From: a virus
Reading direction: 5' to 3' (one strand)
DNA: 62,352 bases
IMG/VR virus record: IMGVR_UViG_3300020021_000009
Span: 1 to 62,352 of that record
Under the pieces are notes generated by a model. The model searched no databases, was not told where the DNA came from, and worked only from the letters and a program-made list of their open reading frames with translations. The position numbers and the translations under genes are program-made. Of this stretch, positions 1 to 6,605 are shown piece by piece (within the stretch, counting starts at the first letter, position 1; each line of letters opens with the position of its first letter).

Positions 1-120
1 GACGCCGCTGGGGCCGCCGCTGGGGACGCCGCTGGGGACGCCGCTGGGGACGCCGCTGGGGCCGCCGCTCGGGCCGCCGCTGGGGACGCCGCTCGGGCCG
101 CCGCTTGGGACGCCGCTTGG
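1..120 (+). repeat. 12-bp tandem repeat array, left copy (10 units)
   Basis: Ten perfect-phase 12-bp units G(A/C)C GCC GCT (T/C/G)GG. Variation is confined to the second base of codon 1 (Asp or Ala) and the first base of codon 4 (Trp, Arg or Gly). The array matches the one at the right end of the window. Confidence 0.95.
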
Positions 121-207
121 GCCGCCTTGGCCCCCACCGTCACCACACTCCAGGCCAGCGCCATCGACCTCCTCGACCGCATGATCCGAGCAGTCCCGCA
201 GGACTGA
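1..207 (+). CDS. C-terminal end of Ala-rich 12-bp-repeat protein (partial)
   Basis: The frame is open from the first base to a TGA at 205-207. It reads ten (D/A)AA(G/R/W) units and then a unique tail ending in a helical segment (ASAIDLLDRMIRAVPQD). The same repeat forms the C-terminal part of the gene starting at 61760, so if the genome is circular these are two ends of one gene. Joining the window ends directly does not keep the frame (593 nt at the right end leaves two extra bases), so bases are probably missing or wrong at the junction. Two separate paralogues remain possible. Function unknown. Confidence 0.7.
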   Translation, partial: DAAGAAAGDAAGDAAGDAAGAAARAAAGDAARAAAWDAAWAALAPTVTTLQASAIDLLDRMIRAVPQD

Positions 208-239
208 TCAACCTCTGACCCGGAAGGATCACAGTGACC
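204..239 (+). repeat. 36-bp direct repeat, copy A
   Basis: Matches 61730-61765 at 35 of 36 positions (C at 232, T at 61758). It contains the ribosome-binding site CCGGAAGGATCA and the GTG start of the following gene. Copy B sits at the start of the repeat-protein gene, so in a circular genome the two copies flank that gene. Confidence 0.95.
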
Positions 240-737
240 GACGAACTGAACCTGCACAAGCTGGTCCGCGACACCGCGAACGAGTTCCCGGAGACGGCCG
301 ACCCCGGCATCCTGGCCGACAAGGTGTTCGACCTGATCCCGGCCGACCAGTACGCCGCTGTGGTCCGGACCATGCTGCGCTCCTACGTGCGCCGGGTGAT
401 GACGGAGGGGCGCGGGGCGTTCGCACCCGTCCAGCCGCCGCTGGCCACGCTGCCGAAGCAGAGCGCGCCCCGGTCGCGGTACATGGACGACATGCGCGCC
501 GGTATCTGGCGGGCCCGGCTGGGAGAGCGTACGCACGGCGCCAACGGGTGGCTGCTGCTGGGCGACTGCACGCATGCGGACCTGGTGGCGGCAGCGGAGG
601 AGCGGCGCAACCTGGCCGTGGCCAACGCCCGCGCCGCCGGTACCTACGACCGGCTGGCCGCGCTGCTCACGGCACACGCCGTACAGATCGTGTCCAATCT
701 TCCGGAGTCGGCCCTGGCGGAAGCGCTGGCCGACTGA
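234..737 (+). CDS. Hypothetical protein, 167 aa
   Basis: GTG start with GGAAGGA about 5 nt upstream. The protein is mostly alpha-helical by composition, with a long N-terminal helix (LHKLVRDTANEF), a central basic segment (residues about 45-85) and a helical Ala-rich C-terminus. There is no signal peptide or membrane segment, and I see no catalytic motif. Its leader is the 36-bp repeat shared with the Ala-rich repeat-protein gene, so the two may be expressed alike. First complete gene of the rightward early-type block. Confidence 0.8.
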   Translation: MTDELNLHKLVRDTANEFPETADPGILADKVFDLIPADQYAAVVRTMLRSYVRRVMTEGRGAFAPVQPPLATLPKQSAPRSRYMDDMRAGIWRARLGERTHGANGWLLLGDCTHADLVAAAEERRNLAVANARAAGTYDRLAALLTAHAVQIVSNLPESALAEALAD

Positions 738-754
738 CACCCCACAGACTCCAC

Positions 755-904
755 GTGGTCCCGTGCGTGCGCTGCGGGCCGTCCGGCAAGCCTGCGCTGC
801 CCGGGTCCGACTGGTCCGCCGGGCACCGCCACGCGGACGCCCTGCGGGTCACCGCGAAGGAGATCCTCAAAGGCCTGTGGCTCGCCTCCCGCGACGCCCG
901 CTGA
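755..904 (+). CDS. Small CxxC protein, 49 aa (tentative)
   Basis: A short frame after the previous stop, starting at a GTG without a clear Shine-Dalgarno. It encodes an N-terminal PCVRCG motif and a helical C-terminus (VTAKEILKGLWLASRDAR), and ends just before a hairpin. The Cys pair and absence of a competing gene favour a real product; the weak start signal argues for caution. Function unknown. Confidence 0.4.
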   Translation: MVPCVRCGPSGKPALPGSDWSAGHRHADALRVTAKEILKGLWLASRDAR

Positions 905-913
905 CCGACCGAC

Positions 914-944
914 GGCCCCGTTCCCGATCACTGGGAGCGGGGCC
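914..944 (+). terminator. Hairpin terminator
   Basis: Stem of 12 bp (GGCCCCGTTCCC with GGGAGCGGGGCC, one G-U) around a 7-nt loop, right after the stop at 904. No U-tract follows, as is common in GC-rich actinobacterial DNA. It separates the preceding genes from the palindromic promoter/operator site at 1006. Confidence 0.7.
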
Positions 945-1005
945 GGCGCACGTTCGGGAACCGGTTCGACCAAATCCCCCGAACCCCTTCCGCCGGAGCC
1001 CGGTA

Positions 1006-1025
1006 ACTGATTTAATTAAATCAGT
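1006..1025 (+). promoter_or_regulatory. AT-rich palindromic promoter/operator, site 1
   Basis: Perfect 20-bp palindrome ACTGATTTAATTAAATCAGT, the best copy of the genome-wide motif. It lies between a terminator and the gene at 1052. TTTAAT could serve as a -10 box; at the -35 position 17 bp upstream there is only TTCCGC. The 12 bases before it (CGCCGGAGCCCG) are shared with the site at 46687. Confidence 0.7.
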
Positions 1026-1051
1026 AAGCAGGAACAGCGGAGGAGAGAACG

Positions 1052-1384
1052 ATGACGGAGAGTGTGAAGTGCCAGGGGTGCGGACGGAAGCTGACGGCAG
1101 CTCGGAGCATCGCCGACGGCAGGGGTCGCACCTGCGCACGGAAGCTGCGCACGGCAGCCGCTGCCGCCTCCCTGACGGTGAAGCCGGAAACGGTGGCCAA
1201 GGCCGTGGAGCTGCTCGCGGACGGCGGCCTGGTCCGCATCCGCCCGACCGTTTTCAAGTCCGCGTCCAGCGACGGTAGCCGGGTCTACCGGACGGCGCCG
1301 CAGGGGTGCACCTGCCCCGCCGGGATCCGTGGGAAGTACCTGTGCTACCACCGCGTAGCCGCAGCCATCGCGCTCGCGGCCTGA
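1052..1384 (+). CDS. DUF6011/SWIM-type zinc-binding protein, 110 aa
   Basis: ATG with a strong GGAGGAGA site upstream. The N-terminus carries CQGCGRKL followed by an RGRTCARK segment, the pattern of DUF6011. The C-terminus carries CTCPAG followed by CYHRVAA, the CxCx(n)CxH signature of a SWIM zinc finger. SWIM domains usually bind DNA or protein partners, so a nucleic-acid role is likely but not shown. First gene of the unit led by the palindromic site at 1006. Confidence 0.85.
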   Translation: MTESVKCQGCGRKLTAARSIADGRGRTCARKLRTAAAAASLTVKPETVAKAVELLADGGLVRIRPTVFKSASSDGSRVYRTAPQGCTCPAGIRGKYLCYHRVAAAIALAA

Positions 1385-1398
1385 GAGGAGAACGACCG

Positions 1399-1674
1399 AT
1401 GGACAGGGTCCGAGAAGTCCATGCGGAGGTCCGAGTGGACCTGGACCGCTCACTGAGGAGAACGGTCACCGGGCCGTCCGGCGGCCCCCGTGTCGTCTAC
1501 GGCCTGCGTATCAGCTACCAGCGCGGGGCCCTCCGGGCGACGGACCGGTCATTCGTGACGGTGGAGTGCCGTGACGGCGCGTTCCTGCTCACCGGTCCCC
1601 GGCCGCAGTGGGTCACGGAGCTCGTGGCGAGCCTCCGTCCGGACACAATGCTGGACCGCGTCCGCGCGGCCTGA
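1399..1674 (+). CDS. Hypothetical protein, 91 aa
   Basis: ATG start preceded by GAGAGGAGAACGACC. Soluble alpha/beta protein rich in Arg and Asp with no recognised domain. The junction before it (GCGGCCTGAGAGGAGAACG) is repeated almost exactly before the next gene, so the two starts share the same stop/Shine-Dalgarno/start cassette. Confidence 0.75.
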   Translation: MDRVREVHAEVRVDLDRSLRRTVTGPSGGPRVVYGLRISYQRGALRATDRSFVTVECRDGAFLLTGPRPQWVTELVASLRPDTMLDRVRAA

Positions 1675-1687
1675 GAGGAGAACGACC

Positions 1688-2860
1688 ATGGACAGCGAGA
1701 TCACCGTCGCCGAGCGGGCCGAAGCGCTCCGGATCCTGGAAATGGACAACGAGGGGGCCGGGATGGACAACCACACCCGTGCCTACTTCGGGTTCGTCGC
1801 CTACGACGTCCCCGGGGTCCACCCGGTCCGCAGCGTGACCGGGGGCATCATCGGGTACCGGCGCGACTCTGTCACGGCAGACATCGACAGGTTCACGGCG
1901 AAGGAGGCGGAGCACCTGGCCGCTGCGGAGCGGGCGGACGGCGCGGAGATGCGCGGTGCCCATGAGGCCGTGGCCCAGAACTACCGGCTGGCCCGGCTGA
2001 CCCGTGAGGTGGACGCGCGGTACGACGCACAGACCTACCTGGTGGCCGCGCAGGGCTGGGAGAACCTGATGACCGATCAGGGCCACCGGGCCGTCTACAC
2101 GGGCAAGTCCCAGGGGTTGTGGCCGCGCGAGCGGGCGCAGCGGGACGCGGCGGAGACGGAGGAGGCGGCAGCCCGGCTGCTGGCAGTGGCGCGGCAGAAC
2201 CGGGACAAGCGGTTGCTGCGCGAGGCCACGGCCAAGGACGCTGCCGCGATGACGGACACCGAACTGGACGCGGCGGTCAAGGCGACCGCTGCGGACGACA
2301 CGACCCGGTTCCTGGTCCTGGTCCATGAGCGGGACAAGAGGTCGGCGGTCGTCCGCAGGGCGAAGTCCAAGGCGCAGCGCACCCCCGCGTCCACAGACCC
2401 GTGGACGGCGGCGGAGGAGCGGATGATGGCCGCTACGGCGGCGCAGACGGCCGGGATGGACCTGGGACAGCTCCAGGGCTACCGGGACGCGTTCGCGCCC
2501 AGCAACCTGTCCGGTCGCACCCGCATGGACCAGCTCAAGTACGAGTCCATCATCCGGGAGCTGGACAGGCGCGAGGCCGCCCGGGTCGCGGCCCAGGAAC
2601 TGCTGACGTCCCTTCCTGTCCTGCGCAAGGACTCCGGGTCCTTCGGTCCGATGCGCGACCAGGGCTCCCAGTGGGCCATGGACCCGGCGGACCGCCGACG
2701 TCTGGGACGGCTGGACCTGGCCGCGCTGGTCGCGTTGAAGGACTCCGTGACGGCCGCACTGGACGCGGGGCAGCCGACCCGGGAGCAGCGCACGGCCGTC
2801 TCCCGCTACCTGCGCGCCGTCCGTGACCGCATCGCTGTCCGGAAGGCAGAGCAGCGGTGA
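1688..2860 (+). CDS. Hypothetical protein, 390 aa, helical
   Basis: ATG with the same GAGAGGAGAACGACC leader as the preceding gene. The N-terminal part (residues about 1-75) looks compact and mixed. From about 75 to the end it is almost continuous charged helix rich in Ala, Arg, Glu and Asp, suggesting coiled coil. No catalytic motif, membrane segment or signal peptide. Its stop overlaps the GTG of the next gene (GTGA). Confidence 0.8.
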   Translation: MDSEITVAERAEALRILEMDNEGAGMDNHTRAYFGFVAYDVPGVHPVRSVTGGIIGYRRDSVTADIDRFTAKEAEHLAAAERADGAEMRGAHEAVAQNYRLARLTREVDARYDAQTYLVAAQGWENLMTDQGHRAVYTGKSQGLWPRERAQRDAAETEEAAARLLAVARQNRDKRLLREATAKDAAAMTDTELDAAVKATAADDTTRFLVLVHERDKRSAVVRRAKSKAQRTPASTDPWTAAEERMMAATAAQTAGMDLGQLQGYRDAFAPSNLSGRTRMDQLKYESIIRELDRREAARVAAQELLTSLPVLRKDSGSFGPMRDQGSQWAMDPADRRRLGRLDLAALVALKDSVTAALDAGQPTREQRTAVSRYLRAVRDRIAVRKAEQR

Positions 2861-3456
2861 CCGTGGACGTCTGGCCCCTGACCAAGGAACAGCGCCGCGC
2901 GCTGGCGGTGTCGGACATCGCCTGCGGCACCCCGGAGGGCTACCGGCTGCACCGGCACCAGCACACCGACCCGTGCCCGCCGTGCGCCTGGGCCTGGGAC
3001 GCAAGCCCCGGCTGCACCCCGGTACCGCGCCGGATCTGCGGAACGAACGAGGGGTGGACCGCGCACCGCAAGCGGTTGGAGTGGCCGTGCGGGCGCTGTG
3101 CGGAGGCGCGCGAGCAGCACGCCCTGGATCTGTGCGGGAGCTACGCCGGATGGATGCTGCACCGCAACAGCGGCACCGTCGTCTGTGACCGGTGCCGGGA
3201 CGCGAACCGGCGCTACACGGCCGCGCGCGGGGAGCGGTCCGGGGGACGGCGGTACCGGACCCTGTCCGGCCGACTGCTCCGGGAACGGGGCGCCGGGGCG
3301 GTCCTGGTCTGCACCCGGCCCGGCTTCACCGGACGTGCCGTGTCCTACGCCCCGCGCAGCCTGCGCGACAAGTACCCGTGGATGGTCGACCCCGGCCTCC
3401 ACATATCGGCCCGCGAGGTGCTGGCCGTCCGCCCAGAGAACGGAACCGCGTCATGA
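2857..3456 (+). CDS. Cys-rich protein with three Zn-binding-type repeats, 199 aa
   Basis: GTG start in a GTGA overlap with the previous stop. Three repeats share C-G-T/S-x3-G-x3-H-R-x5-P/V-C-x2-C: CGTPEGYRLHRHQHTDPCPPC-like, CGTNEGWTAHRKRLEWPCGRC-like and CGSYAGWMLHRNSGTVVCDRC-like (residues about 23-43, 61-82 and 91-112). Each supplies three Cys and a His, so each probably binds zinc. The basic C-terminal half suggests nucleic-acid binding. Similar short repeats are common in actinobacterial phages; the function is not known to me. Confidence 0.85.
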   Translation: MTVDVWPLTKEQRRALAVSDIACGTPEGYRLHRHQHTDPCPPCAWAWDASPGCTPVPRRICGTNEGWTAHRKRLEWPCGRCAEAREQHALDLCGSYAGWMLHRNSGTVVCDRCRDANRRYTAARGERSGGRRYRTLSGRLLRERGAGAVLVCTRPGFTGRAVSYAPRSLRDKYPWMVDPGLHISAREVLAVRPENGTAS

Positions 3457-3677
3457 CGAACCTTCCCGCCGACGGCTTCACCGTCCATCTCACCCACTGC
3501 ACCCAGGGCTGCGACGTCCGGCTGGACGGCACCGGTCCGCTGTGCGCGGACGGCCAGCGGGAGCTGGATGCCGTGGACTGGGGCGCGCGCGCACGGGCCA
3601 TGAACATGGTCGCGGCCCTGGACGGAACACGCCGTGGGCGGGCCAACGCCGCGGCCCGCCGGAGCGCGGCGGCCTGA
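3453..3677 (+). CDS. Hypothetical protein, 74 aa
   Basis: ATG in an ATGA overlap with the preceding gene. It holds two clustered Cys (HCTQGCDV) and an Ala/Arg-rich helical tail. It is the last rightward gene before a convergent minus-strand gene whose stop begins one base after this stop. Confidence 0.7.
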   Translation: MTNLPADGFTVHLTHCTQGCDVRLDGTGPLCADGQRELDAVDWGARARAMNMVAALDGTRRGRANAAARRSAAA

Positions 3678-3678
3678 C

Positions 3679-4116
3679 CTAGCCCACCGACGGCGGGGAT
3701 GTGATGAACTCCGCACAGCCCAGCGCGTCGTAACCGCCCCGGATGACCATGACCGCGTGATCGTACGCGGCCCGGTCCGGGGCGGCTGCGCGTGCGGCGG
3801 AGGTCTCCGTGGAGATCAGCAGGGTGTACAGCGGGCAGAGGCTGTTCCGCCGGGTGGTGGTCTGCGAGGTGTCCAGCCGGTCCGTCAGCGTGTGCACCTG
3901 GACCAGGGCGAGGCCGAGCACCGCGGACAGCACGACGTCCATCGCGACGGCCACGGAGACCACGACGATCCGCCGCCCCTTGCTCCGGTCGCGCCGGTTC
4001 AGCGACACGATCTCCGCCCCGTTGGCGCGGGCGAGTTCCGCGTACTCCTCAGCGATCCCCGCAGCGCGCTCCGCCAGCGCCACCAGCTTGTCCGCCGCGT
4101 CACTCTCCGGACTCAT
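3679..4116 (-). CDS. Single-pass membrane protein, 145 aa
   Basis: ATG start. A helical N-terminal cytoplasmic-type segment (about 45 aa) is followed by basic residues (RRDRSKGRR) and one hydrophobic helix at about 49-72, then a largely extracytoplasmic C-terminus with two Cys. It heads no recognised family. Last gene of a three-gene leftward island with two other small genes, one of which also has a membrane helix, so a membrane or lysis-related role is possible but unproven. Confidence 0.75.
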   Translation of the reverse strand: MSPESDAADKLVALAERAAGIAEEYAELARANGAEIVSLNRRDRSKGRRIVVVSVAVAMDVVLSAVLGLALVQVHTLTDRLDTSQTTTRRNSLCPLYTLLISTETSAARAAAPDRAAYDHAVMVIRGGYDALGCAEFITSPPSVG

Positions 4117-4279
4117 GGCCGTCCCCCTCTTCGCGCTCCAGGACCGCTGCCCGCAGGGCCCGTGCTTCGCGCAGCAGGTCCGCAGTGAACCCGGTCAGCT
4201 CCGCCCCGGACTCCGCCAGGACGCGCCGTAGCTGCTCAGCCCTCAGGATCACCGGGTCCCCCGCGCTGGTGCCGGACAT
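4100..4279 (-). CDS. Hypothetical helical protein, 59 aa
   Basis: ATG start; the 3' end overlaps the start of the gene at 4116 by 17 nt. The whole product is one or two charged helices (LRRVLAESGAELTGFTADLL), likely coiled coil. Middle gene of the leftward island. Confidence 0.65.
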   Translation of the reverse strand: MSGTSAGDPVILRAEQLRRVLAESGAELTGFTADLLREARALRAAVLEREEGDGHESGE

Positions 4280-4283
4280 GCGG

Positions 4284-4586
4284 TCAGCTCCTGCGGAGCG
4301 CGGCCAGCGCGTCCGCCACGGCACGGGAGGACTCCCCGATAGCCGTGTTCGCCTTGACGATCGTATTGACATAGCCATCCTGCACCGCCCTGTTCAACTG
4401 CGAAAGCTCCGACTCGAAACGGTCGGCGCGTGCCTGGGCCGCATCACGGTCGGCGACCAGGCGGGCGGTCTCCTGGTCGTGGTCCTCCTCCATGCGTGTG
4501 AACAGCGACTTGATGGTGACTCCGGCGATGACGGCTATCAGGCCGGCCACCCCGGACTGGAGCAGGATCTGTACGACAGGGTCCAC
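4284..4586 (-). CDS. Small membrane protein with coiled coil, 100 aa
   Basis: GTG start with a strong GGAAGGAGG site. One N-terminal membrane helix (residues about 5-27, VVQILLQSGVAGLIAVIAGV) is followed by a long charged helix with coiled-coil character. The topology matches some phage holin or antiholin-like proteins, but a single TM plus coil is not diagnostic. First gene of the 3679-4586 leftward island, transcribed away from the promoter site at 4665. Confidence 0.75.
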   Translation of the reverse strand: MDPVVQILLQSGVAGLIAVIAGVTIKSLFTRMEEDHDQETARLVADRDAAQARADRFESELSQLNRAVQDGYVNTIVKANTAIGESSRAVADALAALRRS

Positions 4587-4664
4587 GGTCCTCCTTCCGC
4601 CTGCCGTGCATTGTGCCGGAAAAAGATGTTGGACCCGTCATCCGCCGACCGCCCGGAACCGTGG

Positions 4665-4680
4665 TTTAATTAAATCAGTA
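4665..4680 (+). promoter_or_regulatory. AT-rich promoter/operator, site 2
   Basis: TTTAATTAAATCAGTA, identical to the right half of site 1, 22 nt before the gene at 4703 and in the divergent gap next to the leftward island. No good -35 box is visible at 17 bp. Confidence 0.65.
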
Positions 4681-4702
4681 GGACGAAACGACGGAGGACA
4701 TG

Positions 4703-5053
4703 GTGACCGCAGCAGGGACCCGGACAGCCAACCGGCTCCAGTCCGTGAAAGATGCGCTGGCGCTCGCTCTCGCCAACGGCTGGGAGCGCACGCCCGGCAA
4801 GCCCAACTCGGTCATGCGGGCGGTGGAGCACCGGACCCCGGAGCGCATCACCAAGAACTGGTGGCCCGGTGAGACGTACACCTCGTGCGAGTGGGTCAGC
4901 TTCCTGGTGTTCGACGGCGGGGCGCGGATCACCGCGTTCCACGACACCTCGCGCTGCCCGTGGGTCATCCGGCAGGACCGGAAGGTGTCGCTCAAGCGGG
5001 CCCTGGAGATCCTGTCCGACCCGGGACTGTCCGACGCCCACACGAACCACTGA
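4703..5053 (+). CDS. Hypothetical protein, 116 aa
   Basis: GTG chosen because GGAGG ends 5 nt before it; an in-frame ATG three bases earlier leaves only 2 nt of spacing but cannot be excluded. The product is compact, with a Trp-rich core (KNWWPGETYTSCEWVSFLVF) and a helical C-terminus. No known motif. First gene downstream of promoter site 2. Confidence 0.75.
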   Translation: MTAAGTRTANRLQSVKDALALALANGWERTPGKPNSVMRAVEHRTPERITKNWWPGETYTSCEWVSFLVFDGGARITAFHDTSRCPWVIRQDRKVSLKRALEILSDPGLSDAHTNH

Positions 5054-5088
5054 CCTTCCCGCGCGCCACCCGAACGACGGAGGACACC

Positions 5089-5310
5089 GTGAGCACACAC
5101 AGGTGCTGCCCGAACGGCAGCGAGACCATCGCGAGCTACCCGGCCGGAGCCACGGTGTCGCAGCCGCGCGCGGACGAGTACGCGCGCGGCCACCGTGCGC
5201 ACGTCCACTACGACCCGGACACCGACACGTTCACCGTGGCGCGCGCACTGCCCGCGATGCCTGCCGGGACGTGGACCGCACCAGCGGCCTACGCCGCGTT
5301 CGGACGCTGA
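5089..5310 (+). CDS. Hypothetical protein, 73 aa
   Basis: GTG after GGAGGACACC, the same leader as the next gene. N-terminal HRCCPNG and a beta-type C-terminus (HVHYDPDTDTFTVARAL). Unknown function. Confidence 0.7.
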   Translation: MSTHRCCPNGSETIASYPAGATVSQPRADEYARGHRAHVHYDPDTDTFTVARALPAMPAGTWTAPAAYAAFGR

Positions 5311-5372
5311 CCCTCACGCTTCCGCCACATGCGGAGCACACTCACAGCAGGTATACCGCCAGGGAGGACACC

Positions 5373-5621
5373 GTGGACCCGTCGTCGCACCCGAGGACCG
5401 CACCGATCACCGGGGACGCGGACGACCCGGTCCGCGTCCCCGTCCAGCCCATGCTGCGCACGCTGCCGTACTACGGGGCGGAGCAGCGGTGGGTGTTCCA
5501 CCAGTCTCTGTGTCCCACCTGCGGCGGCCAGGGCTGCTTCCCCTGCCCGGTGGGCGGGGCGCTCGCCATCGACGTGGAGAACGCCATCCTGTCCATGCGC
5601 GCGTCCGCGCGGATGAACTGA
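5373..5621 (+). CDS. Small Zn-binding-type protein, 82 aa
   Basis: GTG preceded by GGGAGGACACC. Contains CPTCGGQGCFPCP (residues about 47-59), a four-Cys knuckle resembling the DnaJ-type CxxCxGxG element. The last base of its TGA is the first base of the WhiB-like gene's ATG, so the two are likely co-translated. Confidence 0.75.
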   Translation: MDPSSHPRTAPITGDADDPVRVPVQPMLRTLPYYGAEQRWVFHQSLCPTCGGQGCFPCPVGGALAIDVENAILSMRASARMN

Positions 5622-6088
5622 TGGGCCGCGCAGCCAACGGGGTAGCGGACCAGATCCCCGCCTGGCACGCCCGCGCCTACTGCCGGTGGGCCGGCGAGCA
5701 CTGGACGCTGTTCTTCCCCCGTACCGGGATGCCGGGGCGGGCGACGGCGGACGCCGCGTACGACGGCTACTGCGGACTGTGCCCGGTCCGGGTGCAGTGC
5801 CTGGAGGCCGCGATGGCTGGGGGCGAGTCAGGGGTGTGGGCGGGCACCACGGACGACGACCGGCGCAAGCTGTCCCGGATCCGGGGCCGCTCGAAGTGCC
5901 CGGTCTGCCTGTCCGGGGACCCGGTCCAGATCGTGGCGGGGCGCCGGAACGGGAGGGTGGTCGTGGACCAGATCTGCCGGGCCTGCGGCCACTCCTGGAA
6001 GGCGGAGACCAACGCGTCGCCCCCGCTGCCCGGGTCGCTGAACGACCGCCGCCGCGAGCAGCGGGCCCGGAAGGCGGTGGCGTCGTGA
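5621..6088 (+). CDS. WhiB-family transcriptional regulator with extra C-terminal zinc ribbon
   Basis: 155 aa. Residues 20-85 show the WhiB (Wbl) pattern: Cys21, then C51-x2-C54-x5-C60 for a [4Fe-4S] cluster, the GVWAG turn at 71-75, and the basic DDDRRKLSRIRGR that follows. Wbl proteins act with the principal sigma factor; phage versions are known to interfere with host Wbl-controlled genes. A second Cys pair set (CPVC 93-96, CRAC 119-122) adds a zinc-ribbon-like domain not found in the shortest Wbl proteins. ATG overlaps the previous stop (TGATG). Confidence 0.85.
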   Translation: MGRAANGVADQIPAWHARAYCRWAGEHWTLFFPRTGMPGRATADAAYDGYCGLCPVRVQCLEAAMAGGESGVWAGTTDDDRRKLSRIRGRSKCPVCLSGDPVQIVAGRRNGRVVVDQICRACGHSWKAETNASPPLPGSLNDRRREQRARKAVAS

Positions 6089-6285
6089 CCGTTCCCCTGG
6101 GAGCTGTCGACCTGGCCCGCCGCGCGTCCGAACTGCGCGAGCTCCTCACGTGCAAGCGTGAGGCCCTGTCGTGGGCCGACTACCAGATAGACGCGCTGGT
6201 CCGGCGTGTCGAGGAAATCGAGACCGCCGCCCTGGCGCTCTCCGACCGGAAGGCCGTACCGTGCGCATCCGACCCGCAGCCGTAG
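6085..6285 (+). CDS. Hypothetical helical protein, 66 aa
   Basis: GTG in a GTGA overlap with the WhiB-like gene. The body is a single charged helix (ARRASELRELLTCKREALSW). Its 3' end overlaps the lipoprotein gene start by 25 nt, so the three genes form one translationally coupled set. Confidence 0.65.
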   Translation: MTVPLGAVDLARRASELRELLTCKREALSWADYQIDALVRRVEEIETAALALSDRKAVPCASDPQP

Positions 6286-6605
6286 CGCTGCCCGTGCTCC
6301 TGCTGGCCGCCGTCCTGACGGCCTGCGGTCCCGGGGGTGCGCCGCTGTACCCGGCCCCCGTCCCCACCTCCGCAGCGCCGTCCGCGGCCCCGCCCGCCGA
6401 CACGTCCGCGAGTGGGCAGGTCCAGGGCTGCGAGACGGCCCTGGTCGCCCAGTTCTCCGGGACGGCGCCGGATCCTGACTACGTCCCCGACGTGTGCGAC
6501 GGCCTGGACCAGGACACGCTGCTGTCGCTGGGGACCGAAGCCCTGGAGACCGTGGAGGACAGCATCATCACCTCCGCCTTCCCCACGGACATGACGTACC
6601 CCTAG
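6261..6605 (+). CDS. Predicted lipoprotein, 114 aa
   Basis: GTG start giving a basic n-region, a hydrophobic core (PAAVALPVLLLAAVL) and the lipobox LTAC with Cys22, the mark of a type II signal peptide. A Pro/Ala/Ser-rich linker follows, then a small acidic domain with two Cys. Phage lipoproteins of this size are often superinfection-exclusion factors; that role is inferred. Its TAG stop overlaps the TAG stop of the convergent glycosyltransferase within one CTAG. Confidence 0.8.
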   Translation: MRIRPAAVALPVLLLAAVLTACGPGGAPLYPAPVPTSAAPSAAPPADTSASGQVQGCETALVAQFSGTAPDPDYVPDVCDGLDQDTLLSLGTEALETVEDSIITSAFPTDMTYP

